Source of the DNA: JAGHEK01 sp044426235
GTDB lineage: Bacteria; Bacillota; Clostridia; Peptostreptococcales; Peptostreptococcaceae
Length of the DNA stretch: 64,000 nt
NCBI GenBank assembly: GCA_044426235.1
Contig: JAWXUS010000007.1
Coordinates: forward strand, 1 to 64,000
Reading direction: 5' to 3'
The translations under genes were made by a program, and so were the position numbers. Position 1 is the first letter of the stretch; the number at the start of each line of letters is the position of its first letter. The notes beneath the pieces were generated by a model. That model saw nothing but the letters and a program-made list of their open reading frames with translations, was not told where the DNA came from and did no database searches. Below, piece after piece: positions 27,115 to 35,050 of this stretch.

Positions 27115-27969
27115 ATGTTAAAAAAAATTAAAATTATATCATTAGCATTAATTGGTTTAAGCACTACAAATATAAATGCAATAAATTTTTCTGATATAAA
27201 TAATCACTGAGCAAAAAATACAATAGAAGAAATGGTTAATATGGGGGTTGTTAGTGGTTATGAAGATAACACATTTAGACCAAATAACGGAGTAACTAGA
27301 GCAGAATTTGTAAAACTTATAAATCATTACCTAGATCTTGATAGAGTAATTGAAAATAATAATTTTATTGATGTTTCTAAAGGTTCTTGGTATTTTGAGG
27401 AAGTGGCAATTGCCGTTTATAATGGATATATAAATGGATATGAAGACAATACATTCAGACCAAACGAAAATATTACAAGAGAAGAGGCTTGTAAAGTTTT
27501 AGCAACAATTCTTGATTTTGAAAGTGATCACATAAATGATATTTTCAAATTTAATGATTATGAAGATATTTCTACTTGGGCACTTAAATATGTTGAAGGT
27601 ATAATTGATGAAGGTTTAATGAAAGGTAATGATCAAAATAAATTAAACCCTAAAAGTTCATTATCAAGAGCCGAGGCGATAACTCTTTTATCAAGAATTG
27701 AAAATAGAATAAATTCAATTCCAACAATAACTATGCAAAGTATGTATATTGAACTTGAAAGTAATTTTGATTACAGCATGTTAAATGCTACTGCATATGA
27801 TAAAGAAGATGGAGATTTAACTTCTAAAATAGAATTTAGCGGATATGTGAATACTTCTATTTCTGGTTCTTATAAAGTTACTGCAAAAATTACTGATAAT
27901 AATGGGGCTTGGGCAACAAGAACGGTTACAGTAATAGTTAGAAATAGTTTAGTAAATGAAGAAAACTAA
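27115..27969 (+). pseudogene. SLH surface protein interrupted by one in-frame TGA
   Basis: ATG 27115 follows GGGGAGAG. A signal peptide (to about NINA) is followed by the first SLH module, which reads FSDINNH-stop-AKN: TGA at 27208-27210 replaces the conserved Trp of the HWA motif. The frame then stays intact for 253 codons: the rest of SLH 1, SLH 2 (FIDVSKGSWYF), SLH 3 (DYEDISTWALKY), and a C-terminal Ig-like/DUF5011-type domain (TAYDKEDGDLTSKIEFSG...SGSYKVTAKITDNNGA). This is most simply a recent TGG-to-TGA nonsense mutation in an otherwise healthy gene. Occasional readthrough is possible. Neighbouring genes use TGG for Trp and TGA for stop. Confidence 0.85.
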
Positions 27970-28017
27970 AAAATAGGTGAATGAGTTTATTTCCTCATTT
28001 TCATTATATTTTTAACT

Positions 28018-28060
28018 ATTTAATAATAGATTAAATGATACATTAAATGTTATATTTAAT
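28018..28060. repeat. 12-bp phased ATTWAAT array E
   Basis: ATTWAAT at 28018, 28030, 28042 and 28054, exactly 12 bp apart, between convergent genes. A 6-bp stem (AATGAG/CTCATT) just upstream may end the SLH transcript. Confidence 0.8.
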
Positions 28061-28096
28061 GTATCTGCAAGCATTGTAATTTAAACCTTTGTATAA

Positions 28097-29086
28097 CTAA
28101 TTAATTATTTTATCTGCTTTAAATTCAATGTCTATATCTTTTCTAATACTATCAAGTACATTCATAACATTTAATGATAAAGTAAGATTTTTTTCACATT
28201 CATTAAAGTCTTTATTTTGTATTAATCCATAAAATTCAAGTAATTCAAAATATAAATCATTATCTACTTTTTCACTAAGAAACTTCTCTTTTTCTCCATT
28301 ATTATAAATAATTTCAATCTCTGAAAATTCATTAATCTTATTAATTAATATACTTCCTTTTTCTCCAATTATTTCAGAAGGTAAATTAGAATTAGATATT
28401 TTTGAAAAAATAACCACAGATTCCATATCATCATATTTTAATATGCTACTTCCTTGCCCATCAACTCCAGTACTAAGTTTTATAGATTCTGAAATAGTAC
28501 TTTTGGGCTTTCCAAAAAGATATATTAAAGGATATATCGAATAAACACCTATATCCATAAGAGCACCATTTGATAATTCTTTTTTAAAGGCATTTTGTAT
28601 TATATTATTTTTATAATCCTCATATCTTGATGAATATTTACAATGGCTTGAAAAGTATTTTCTAATTTTACCTATTTTATGAATATTATCTTTTAAAGTT
28701 TGAAATCCTGGAAGGTATATAGTCTTTATTGCTTCCATTAAAATCACTTTATTTACCTTTGATACTTCTATCATTTTTTCTACTTCTTTTGAATTCGATG
28801 CAAATGCTTTTTCACATAAAACGTGCTTTTTATTTTTCATAAAAAGTATAGCTTGTTCAAAATGAATAGAATTTGGAGATGCAATATACACAGCATCTAA
28901 ATTTTTGTCTTTTGCCATTTTTTCTAAATTTGTAAAAGTTTTTTGAAAGTTATAACTTTTCTTAAATTCATCTGCAGTTTCTTCATTTCTTGAATAGAAT
29001 GCATATAAATTAATAGATTCAATTTTAAAAGTCGCCTCAATTAACTTCTTTGCAATAACTCCACTTCCAATAATTCCGATATTCAT
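28097..29086 (-). CDS. Gfo/Idh/MocA-family oxidoreductase
   Basis: 329 residues. The N-terminal Rossmann fold has MNIGIIGSGVIAKKL. The catalytic-lysine motif is HVLCEKAFASNSKEV, where the family usually has EKP. A C-terminal alpha/beta domain contains GALMDIGVYSIYPL. This family reduces or oxidises sugars and related cyclic alcohols with NAD(P). The gene stands alone, so the substrate is unknown. Ribosome site AAAAAGGTG. Confidence 0.8.
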   Translation of the reverse strand: MNIGIIGSGVIAKKLIEATFKIESINLYAFYSRNEETADEFKKSYNFQKTFTNLEKMAKDKNLDAVYIASPNSIHFEQAILFMKNKKHVLCEKAFASNSKEVEKMIEVSKVNKVILMEAIKTIYLPGFQTLKDNIHKIGKIRKYFSSHCKYSSRYEDYKNNIIQNAFKKELSNGALMDIGVYSIYPLIYLFGKPKSTISESIKLSTGVDGQGSSILKYDDMESVVIFSKISNSNLPSEIIGEKGSILINKINEFSEIEIIYNNGEKEKFLSEKVDNDLYFELLEFYGLIQNKDFNECEKNLTLSLNVMNVLDSIRKDIDIEFKADKIIN

Positions 29087-29140
29087 AAAATCACCTTTTT
29101 CTATATATTTTAAATAGGGACTAAAAAAGCCCCTATAATT

Positions 29141-29482
29141 TTATTCAATAACCTTAGGTTTTCTACCTCTTTTTGGCTTTTCAACCTCTTCAGTAGTTTC
29201 TTCAACAACTTTAGGTTTTCTACCCCTCTTAGGCTTTTCAATTTCTTCGGTAATTTCCTCAACAACTTTAGGTTTTCTACCCCTCTTAGGCTTTTCAATT
29301 TCTTCGGTAATTTCCTCAACAACTTTAGGCTTTCTACCTCTTTTTGGTTTTTCAACTTCTTCAGTAATTTCCTCAACAACTTTAGGCTTTCTACCTCTTT
29401 TTGGTTTTTCAACTTCTTCAGTAATTTCTTCGACAATCTTAGGTTTTCTAACTCTCTTTGGTTTTTCAACTTCTTCAGTAGT
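29141..29482 (-). repeat. 57-bp coding tandem repeat, six copies
   Basis: Encodes the AT-hook units (consensus VVEEITEEVEKPKRGRKPK, 19 codons). The first copy has RVRKPK in place of RGRKPK. Near-identity of the middle copies at DNA level suggests the copy number may vary between strains. Confidence 0.8.
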
Positions 29483-30247
29483 TTCTCTCTCTGAATTTTC
29501 TTCTAAATTATTACTTCCAAGCAACGATTCAATAAGATTTTTTTCTTCTTCCTCAGTTAATCCAACGTTTACTTTATATTTTTCTTCAAACTCTTCTTTT
29601 GTTAAATCGGTTATATAACAAGATACTTTCTTATCAAATATTTGGGCTAAACAAAATGCTTTAAGCCCTGCAATAAGTTCATATCTTCCAGGTGTTGTTT
29701 TTTTAACCACTATTTTATAATGGCTAAATTTTCTTCCCGATTCAAGATCAAGATGCATTCCACCTTTAAGATCAACATTTTCATTTATAGTAATAAATCT
29801 TTTTGGAATATATCTAAACGCTTTATGATTAATTAATCTTCTCCAATCAACATATTTTTTTGGAGTTTCTGTCGTTTTTTCATTTATAATATCAATATGT
29901 TTTATTTGTTCATCTTTAATTTGCACTTTATTAAACATAGTGGTCGGCTTTAATACTTTAGACTTTGTTATTACAGTTGGTGCAACGTAAATGTATGGTA
30001 TACCTTTTTTATTTACAGATGCCTTATAATCACCCATAATATCAAAACTAAATTTATGTCTTAATTTATCAATCTTTTTCCATTGTTTTCTAGTAAATCT
30101 AATTAAAACATTAGATCCACCTCTTTCAGAAGCATCTGCTCGACTTGAATCTTCAAATGTTGTAACACATATTATATCAACAGTTTCATCTTTATTTATT
30201 TTTGGATCTTTTTTTAGTTCTCCTCTAATAAAAATATTACTTCTCAT
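29141..30247 (-). CDS. AT-hook repeat protein with OB-like and ParB-like domains
   Basis: About 368 residues; ATG 30247 is preferred because AAAGAGGA lies 5-6 bases before it. Residues 1-90 have the strand pattern of an SSB-like OB fold (FIRGELKKDPKIN, FDIMGDYKASVNKKGIPYIYV). Residues about 150-220 resemble a ParB/Srx domain (DLESGRKFSHYKIVVKK, then GRYELIAGLKAFCLAQIF). The C-terminal third is six copies of a 19-residue unit containing EKPKRGRKPK, a textbook AT-hook (RGRKP) that enters the minor groove of AT-rich DNA. It is likely a nucleoid or plasmid-maintenance DNA-binding protein. Domain calls for the first two parts are tentative. Confidence 0.65.
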   Translation of the reverse strand: MRSNIFIRGELKKDPKINKDETVDIICVTTFEDSSRADASERGGSNVLIRFTRKQWKKIDKLRHKFSFDIMGDYKASVNKKGIPYIYVAPTVITKSKVLKPTTMFNKVQIKDEQIKHIDIINEKTTETPKKYVDWRRLINHKAFRYIPKRFITINENVDLKGGMHLDLESGRKFSHYKIVVKKTTPGRYELIAGLKAFCLAQIFDKKVSCYITDLTKEEFEEKYKVNVGLTEEEEKNLIESLLGSNNLEENSERETTEEVEKPKRVRKPKIVEEITEEVEKPKRGRKPKVVEEITEEVEKPKRGRKPKVVEEITEEIEKPKRGRKPKVVEEITEEIEKPKRGRKPKVVEETTEEVEKPKRGRKPKVIE

Positions 30248-30494
30248 ATATTCGTCCTCTTTCATAATTTAACTTTGATTATTATTTTACTACAAAAAAA
30301 TAATTTTATAAATATAAAGTTAATTTATTTAATAGTTATTTTTATATATTTTTTACATTTTATACTATATATATTAAAATAATTTATAAAATCTAAAATA
30401 AAGGCATATAGGTAATGGTAAGTGTGATTTTTTTCATATAAATAGAATATAAATTAAAACTCAGTACATAATTAATATAAAATAGATATAAAAA

Positions 30495-30518
30495 AAGACT
30501 AAAAATAATTTTAGTCTT
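30495..30518 (-). terminator. Terminator of the viperin gene
   Basis: AAGACTAAAA-ATAA-TTTTAGTCTT is a perfect 10-bp stem; the minus-strand transcript continues into U6. The rest of 30266-30494 shows no gene. Confidence 0.8.
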
Positions 30519-30527
30519 AGTAAGCAT

Positions 30528-31337
30528 TCAATATCTTTTTGCATATAATTCATAATCAAAATTCATTTTAATAAATGCTCTATAGAAATCTTCTTTTTGT
30601 AAATCTGAAATTTTTATGTATTCATCACTTGAATTATCTAATAAATAGCCTTTACTATCTATTATTATATATGAATTTATCATCGAATCTTCTATAATTA
30701 AATTTTTAGACTGATTTTTATTTACAAAGTAATTAAATTCATTAATCGAAACATCTAAATCGTAATTATTAAAATTATCTTTTTTAAATGTTTTCATTTT
30801 AAGTATTTTCCATCTATCAGCTATTATATCATCTAAATCAATTTTTAAGTCTTCATTATAATTTAATTTATTAACAACAGTATTTACTTTTAATTTTATA
30901 TTTAAATTGTTTATCAATTTACCTAATTTTAAAAATCTATCCAAAGTTAATATTTCTTTATTTGAATTAATACAACCAAGTTCGGTAAGTGTATTATAAT
31001 TAAAAGAATCTATACTTATACCAATAGTATCAATACTTTCTTTATGCTTTAAAATAAACTTTTCATCTAATAGAAATCCATTAGTTATAATAGATACCTT
31101 AATTCCTTTTGAATTAATATAGTTTATTAGATCATCTATATAACGATATAATAATGGTTCTCCCCCTGCTATATTAAATCTACTTACTTTTGCGGTTTTC
31201 AAAATATTATCTACGATTTTTTTCCAAATATTAATTTCTAACATATTTTTATTACCAAACTTAGCAAAACAATACCTACATTTAAAATTACAACCTTCTA
31301 GTATATGAAGATTTATAACATACCCCTGATTTTTCAT
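30528..31337 (-). CDS. Prokaryotic viperin-like radical SAM enzyme
   Basis: 269 residues. The radical SAM cluster motif CNFKCRYC is at Cys16, Cys20 and Cys23 and the SAM-binding FNIAGGEP at about 55-62. Features shared with viperin rather than generic radical SAM proteins are GISIDSFN, KVNTVVNKLNYNEDL, the RWK motif (ADRWKILKMKTF), an MxxSYIIIDSKGYLL-like segment and a C-terminal F..ELYAKRY resembling the viperin end. There is no C-terminal SPASM cysteine cluster. Viperins turn CTP, UTP or GTP into 3'-deoxy-3',4'-didehydro nucleotides that stop phage RNA synthesis. No nucleotide kinase gene adjoins it. GGGGG precedes the ATG. Confidence 0.8.
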   Translation of the reverse strand: MKNQGYVINLHILEGCNFKCRYCFAKFGNKNMLEINIWKKIVDNILKTAKVSRFNIAGGEPLLYRYIDDLINYINSKGIKVSIITNGFLLDEKFILKHKESIDTIGISIDSFNYNTLTELGCINSNKEILTLDRFLKLGKLINNLNIKLKVNTVVNKLNYNEDLKIDLDDIIADRWKILKMKTFKKDNFNNYDLDVSINEFNYFVNKNQSKNLIIEDSMINSYIIIDSKGYLLDNSSDEYIKISDLQKEDFYRAFIKMNFDYELYAKRY

Positions 31338-31379
31338 AATTCCCCCTTATAAAAAAATATCAAAGGATTAATAAAATTA

Positions 31380-31410
31380 AAAATGCTTATAAATCATTTA
31401 TAAGCATTTT
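31380..31410. terminator. Bidirectional 14-bp stem terminator
   Basis: AAAATGCTTATAAA-TCA-TTTATAAGCATTTT is a perfect stem ending at the stop codon of the small membrane gene; it insulates that gene from viperin. Confidence 0.8.
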
Positions 31411-31586
31411 TAAGTCTTTTTTATTTTAGATCCGATAAGTAACCCCGTACTTCCAAAAACTATTATTCCAATACCAACATCATAAAAAATTATATTATTT
31501 GGTGAGATAACCCCTAAAACACTTCCTGTATACATTCCAATAGTCATTCCATTTATAGAATAATTAATTTTATTATTTTTTCTCAT
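31410..31586 (-). CDS. Small two-helix membrane protein
   Basis: About 58 residues from ATG 31586, which has GGGGG at 7 bases; an upstream in-frame start lacks a ribosome site. Two glycine-containing hydrophobic segments (MTIGMYTGSVLGVI and VGIGIIVFGSTGLLIG) are separated by a short polar loop. It ends in KIKKT. No family recognised; small glycine-zipper-like membrane proteins of this kind are often hypothetical. Confidence 0.55.
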   Translation of the reverse strand: MRKNNKINYSINGMTIGMYTGSVLGVISPNNIIFYDVGIGIIVFGSTGLLIGSKIKKT

Positions 31587-31673
31587 TAAAATCCCCCAAA
31601 ACACTTAATCCGCTTAATTATAACATTTTTAGGTTGTAGAAATTTGTAAAAACTTGTACTAAAATAAAATTTT

Positions 31674-31705
31674 TATAAAAAAAGTTCCTGCAAAAATGCA
31701 GGAAC
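31674..31705 (-). terminator. Terminator of the SPFH/NfeD operon
   Basis: GTTCCTGCA-AAAA-TGCAGGAAC, a perfect 9-bp GC-containing stem, is followed on the minus strand by U7. Confidence 0.9.
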
Positions 31706-31710
31706 CAACT

Positions 31711-32649
31711 TTAATCTTCTTTCATAATCTCACTAATACCTTTAAACGTTCCAAGGAATTTTACTGTATCTGATGGAAGAACTAGTTTAGTAGCAGCACT
31801 TTCTCCTAGTTTTTCAAGTGCCTCAATAGATCTTAGTGCAAGTATTTTTTCATCAATATTTGCATCTTTCATTGCAGTAAGAACATTTTTCAAACTTTCT
31901 GCGTTTGCATTTTGAATTCTAATTATAGCCTCGGCCTCTCCTTGTGCCTCAAGTATTTTTGATTCTTTAATACCCTCAGACTCCCTAATCATTGCCTCTT
32001 TTTTTGCCTCTGCTTGAAGAATTTGTGCTTGTTTTTGCCCTTCTGCTTGAAGTATACTTGATGCCTTACTTCCTTCTGCTTGAAGAATTGACTCACGTCT
32101 TTCTCTTTCTGCTCTCATCTGTTTTTCCATTGCAACTTGAATATCTTCGGGTGGAATTATATTTTTAAGTTCAACTCTATTAATTTTTATTCCCCATTTA
32201 TCAGTTGCTTCATCAAGTATTGCTCTCATTTTTGTATTTATTAAATCTCTTGAAGTTAGAGTTTCATCTAAGTCAAGGTCCCCTATGATGTTTCTAAGAG
32301 TTGTAGCAGTTAAATTTTCAATCGCAGTTATAGGATTTGCGATTTCAAAAACGTATCTAACAGGATCTGTAACCCTATAATAAACAACAGTGTCTATTTG
32401 CATTGTAACATTATCTTTTGTAATTACAGGTTGTGGATCAAAATCGACAACATTTTCACGTAAATCTATTATATAGCTCATATTATCTAAAAATGGAACT
32501 AAAAAATTAACTCCAGTTTCTGCAACTCTATGAAACTTTCCAAGCCTCATAACTATTCCAACTTTTGATTGTTTTATAACTCGTATACTCGCTAATGCAA
32601 ATGAAATTACTATAAATAAGAAAAATATTGTAACTATTATACCAATCAT
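31711..32649 (-). CDS. SPFH/band-7 membrane protein (paraslipin, QmcA-like)
   Basis: 312 residues. One N-terminal transmembrane helix (about 1-22) is followed by the SPFH domain (VKQSKVGIVMRLGKFHRVAETGVNFLVPFLD..., QPVITKDNVTMQIDTVVYYRVTDP). A long Ala/Glu/Gln-rich helix follows (AEGSKASSILQAEGQKQAQILQAEAKKEA), which assembles flotillin-like rings. It is paired with NfeD upstream (2-bp gap), the usual partner. It organises membrane microdomains or quality control. Confidence 0.9.
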   Translation of the reverse strand: MIGIIVTIFFLFIVISFALASIRVIKQSKVGIVMRLGKFHRVAETGVNFLVPFLDNMSYIIDLRENVVDFDPQPVITKDNVTMQIDTVVYYRVTDPVRYVFEIANPITAIENLTATTLRNIIGDLDLDETLTSRDLINTKMRAILDEATDKWGIKINRVELKNIIPPEDIQVAMEKQMRAERERRESILQAEGSKASSILQAEGQKQAQILQAEAKKEAMIRESEGIKESKILEAQGEAEAIIRIQNANAESLKNVLTAMKDANIDEKILALRSIEALEKLGESAATKLVLPSDTVKFLGTFKGISEIMKED

Positions 32650-32650
32650 T

Positions 32651-33070
32651 TTAGACCTCCATAACTATTAATTTAACCCCTTCAATCTCAACAACTGAAA
32701 CAGTTTTACCCTTTAAAATTTCTTTATTGTCAAAAGAAATTGCACTCCAATTTTCAAAGTCAAGTTTTACAACTCCACCTTCATTTTCTTTTATATCTTC
32801 GACAACAACTGCATTTTTGCCAACTATTGCTTTAAGGTTTGTTTTATATTCAAAAGTCTTATCTTCTTTCACAAATTTATTTGTAAAAATCACAAGTAAA
32901 GTTATCGAAACTACTGCGAATACTAATACTTGAATAGAAAAACTTTTAATAAAACCACTAAGTAAAAGTGTAACAATCGCTCCAATACTAAACCATATTA
33001 ATGTAAGAGATGGAATTATCGCCTCAAAAATTGCGAAAGCTACACAAACTAATATCCATATTAAATTCAA
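32651..33070 (-). CDS. NfeD-family membrane protein
   Basis: 139 residues from TTG 33070 with GGAGGTG at good spacing. Three hydrophobic segments in the first 65 residues are followed by a C-terminal OB-fold (AIVGKNAVVVEDIKENEGGVVKLDFENWSA), the short NfeD form without the ClpP-like protease domain. It is co-transcribed with the SPFH protein. Confidence 0.85.
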   Translation of the reverse strand: MNLIWILVCVAFAIFEAIIPSLTLIWFSIGAIVTLLLSGFIKSFSIQVLVFAVVSITLLVIFTNKFVKEDKTFEYKTNLKAIVGKNAVVVEDIKENEGGVVKLDFENWSAISFDNKEILKGKTVSVVEIEGVKLIVMEV

Positions 33071-33222
33071 AAATTCACCTCCAATTAAGATAATTATATC
33101 TAATAATAAAACTTTTGTATATTAAAAATATCAATATAATATTAAAAATAATATTTTAATAAAAAATATATAGAAATATGTTAATATTATTCTATTAAAG
33201 TATTATGAAGGAGTAATTTAAG

Positions 33223-34296
33223 TTGAGTACATTATTAAAAATTGAAAATTTAACTAAAAATTTTGGTGATACTAAAATTTTAGAAAAAATAGATTTAACT
33301 ATAAATAAAGGTGAAATAATAAGTGTTCTAGGGCCTTCAGGATGTGGCAAATCAACACTTCTTAGAATAATTTGCGGGATACTCGATTTAGATGATGGAG
33401 AAATTTATATTGAAGGAGAATTAGTTTATAGTAAAAAAAAGAATATTCCAACTGAAAAAAGAGATATAAATATGGTTTTTCAAGACTTTGCACTTTGGCC
33501 ACATATGAAAGTAATTGATAATATTTTGTATGGACTTAAAATAAAAAAAATTTCAAAAGATGAAATTAATAACAGATTAAAAGAACTTTTAGAACTATTA
33601 AAACTTGAAGGTTTAATGAATAGGTATCCAAAAGAATTATCTGGTGGACAAAGGCAAAGAGTAGCTATTGCAAGGGCTTTAATCACAAAACCTAAAATTA
33701 TTTTACTTGACGAACCACTTTGTAATTTAGATATTCAATTAAGAATTGAAATGCGAACTGAAATGGCTTATTTATTTAAAAAGCTAGAAACTACAGTTTT
33801 TCATGTTACACACGATCCATCTGAGGCTTTTGCAATGGCCGATAGAATAATTATTATGAATAATGGTAAGATTGATCAAATTGATACCCCTATAAATTGT
33901 TATAATTCTCCGAACACTATAACTGTTGCAGGACTTTTGGGCGCAAATAATAGCCTTAATGGAAATATAATTAAAACTTATGATGATTATGCTTTGATAA
34001 ATATTTGTGGAAATACTTTTAAAACTAAATCATTCTTTGATAATGCAAAAGTTAATGATGAAGTAATAGTTAACTTTAGACCAGAATATGCAAAATTATC
34101 TCAAAAATTAAATATGAATACTTTATTTATAAAAGTTGTAATTTCAACATTTGAAGGTAATTATTATAGAATTTATGCAGAACTTGAAAATAAAGAAAAA
34201 TTATCTTTTCTAAATGAAACATGTCTTGAAATAAATAGTACTTATTATATAAAAATAGATTCTAATAACCTATTCTCATATGAAAAAAATAATTAA
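33223..34296 (+). CDS. Orphan ABC ATPase, FbpC/PotA-like
   Basis: 357 residues from TTG 33223 (site AAGGAG). Walker A GPSGCGKST, signature LSGGQRQR, Walker B IILLDEP, H-loop THD, and a C-terminal TOBE-like region (from about 240). This is the architecture of ferric-iron, spermidine and sugar importer ATPases. FQDFALWPHMKV suggests the FbpC group. No permease or receptor gene is beside it, so it must serve partners encoded elsewhere or be a remnant of a lost operon. Confidence 0.75.
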   Translation: MSTLLKIENLTKNFGDTKILEKIDLTINKGEIISVLGPSGCGKSTLLRIICGILDLDDGEIYIEGELVYSKKKNIPTEKRDINMVFQDFALWPHMKVIDNILYGLKIKKISKDEINNRLKELLELLKLEGLMNRYPKELSGGQRQRVAIARALITKPKIILLDEPLCNLDIQLRIEMRTEMAYLFKKLETTVFHVTHDPSEAFAMADRIIIMNNGKIDQIDTPINCYNSPNTITVAGLLGANNSLNGNIIKTYDDYALINICGNTFKTKSFFDNAKVNDEVIVNFRPEYAKLSQKLNMNTLFIKVVISTFEGNYYRIYAELENKEKLSFLNETCLEINSTYYIKIDSNNLFSYEKNN

Positions 34297-34297
34297 T

Positions 34298-34331
34298 AAA
34301 AAGCCATGTAGAAATTCTACACGGCTTTTTT
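34298..34331. terminator. Bidirectional terminator between two ABC loci
   Basis: AAAAAGCC..TGTAGAA / TTCTACA..GGCTTTTT forms a long stem with one mismatch; it overlaps the last codons of the minus-strand ATPase gene. Confidence 0.85.
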
Positions 34332-35042
34332 AACAAGTTTTTTTACAAATTCAGTTTTTGGATTATTTATAATATTTTCTGGAGAGTCGTATTGATGAAT
34401 TTCTCCTTTATTCATAACTAAAACTTTAGTTCCAAGTTTTAACGCCTCTTTAATATCGTGAGTCACAAAAAGTATAGTTATATCATTTTTTCTATGAATT
34501 TCTTTTAGTTCATCTTGAAGTTGTTCACGAGTAATTTCATCAACTGCTCCAAATGGTTCGTCCATTAAAAGTATTTTGGGACTAGATATTAAAGCCCTTG
34601 CAATTCCAACTCTTTGTTGTTGTCCTCCTGATAATTCATTTGGATATCTGTGTTTTAATGATCTATCAATTTTTACAATATCTAACCAAGTATCAACTAA
34701 TGAATCTAAATCTTTAGATTTTTTACTTAAGTTTGGAACGTATAAAATATTGTCGTAAACATTCATATGCGGAAAAAGTACACTTCCTTGAATTGAATAA
34801 CCAATTTTTCTTCTATGTTCTATCATATTAACATCTTTTATATTTTCTCCAAAAACTAATAAATCGCCACTATTTGGAGTTACAAGTCCATTTATCATCT
34901 TAAGAATTGTAGTTTTACCGCAACCTGAAGAACCAATAATACTTACAAATTCTCCTTTTTCTATCGATAAATTAAAATTATCGACAATAATATTTTCAGA
35001 GTATTCTTTTTTTATATTTTGATAGGTAATAATATTTTCCAT
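34317..35042 (-). CDS. Betaine/carnitine/choline ABC importer ATPase (OpuCA/OpuBA-like)
   Basis: 241 residues with Walker A GSSGCGKT, signature LSGGQQQR, Walker B ILLMDEP. RKIGYSIQGSVLFPHMNV after the Q-loop is typical of the glycine-betaine ATPases. It lacks the CBS domains found at the end of ProV/OpuCA and ends at KKAV, as in shorter osmoprotectant ATPases. It forms a two-gene operon with the permease-receptor fusion upstream (8-bp gap). Confidence 0.85.
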   Translation of the reverse strand: MENIITYQNIKKEYSENIIVDNFNLSIEKGEFVSIIGSSGCGKTTILKMINGLVTPNSGDLLVFGENIKDVNMIEHRRKIGYSIQGSVLFPHMNVYDNILYVPNLSKKSKDLDSLVDTWLDIVKIDRSLKHRYPNELSGGQQQRVGIARALISSPKILLMDEPFGAVDEITREQLQDELKEIHRKNDITILFVTHDIKEALKLGTKVLVMNKGEIHQYDSPENIINNPKTEFVKKLVKKAV

Positions 35043-35050
35043 ATATCCTC

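Noticed and set aside
27208..27210. TGA read as Trp (alternative genetic code)
   Set aside because: Neighbouring genes use TGG for Trp throughout, and other genes end in TGA (for example the permease gene ending at 5493).
29110..29469. Leu/Lys-rich open frame over the AT-hook repeats
   Set aside because: It is a frame shadow of the 57-bp repeats; the other frame gives a coherent protein with a ribosome site.
33223..34296. Part of the betaine importer operon
   Set aside because: It is on the opposite strand, ends at a shared terminator and has FbpC/PotA-type rather than OpuA-type features.
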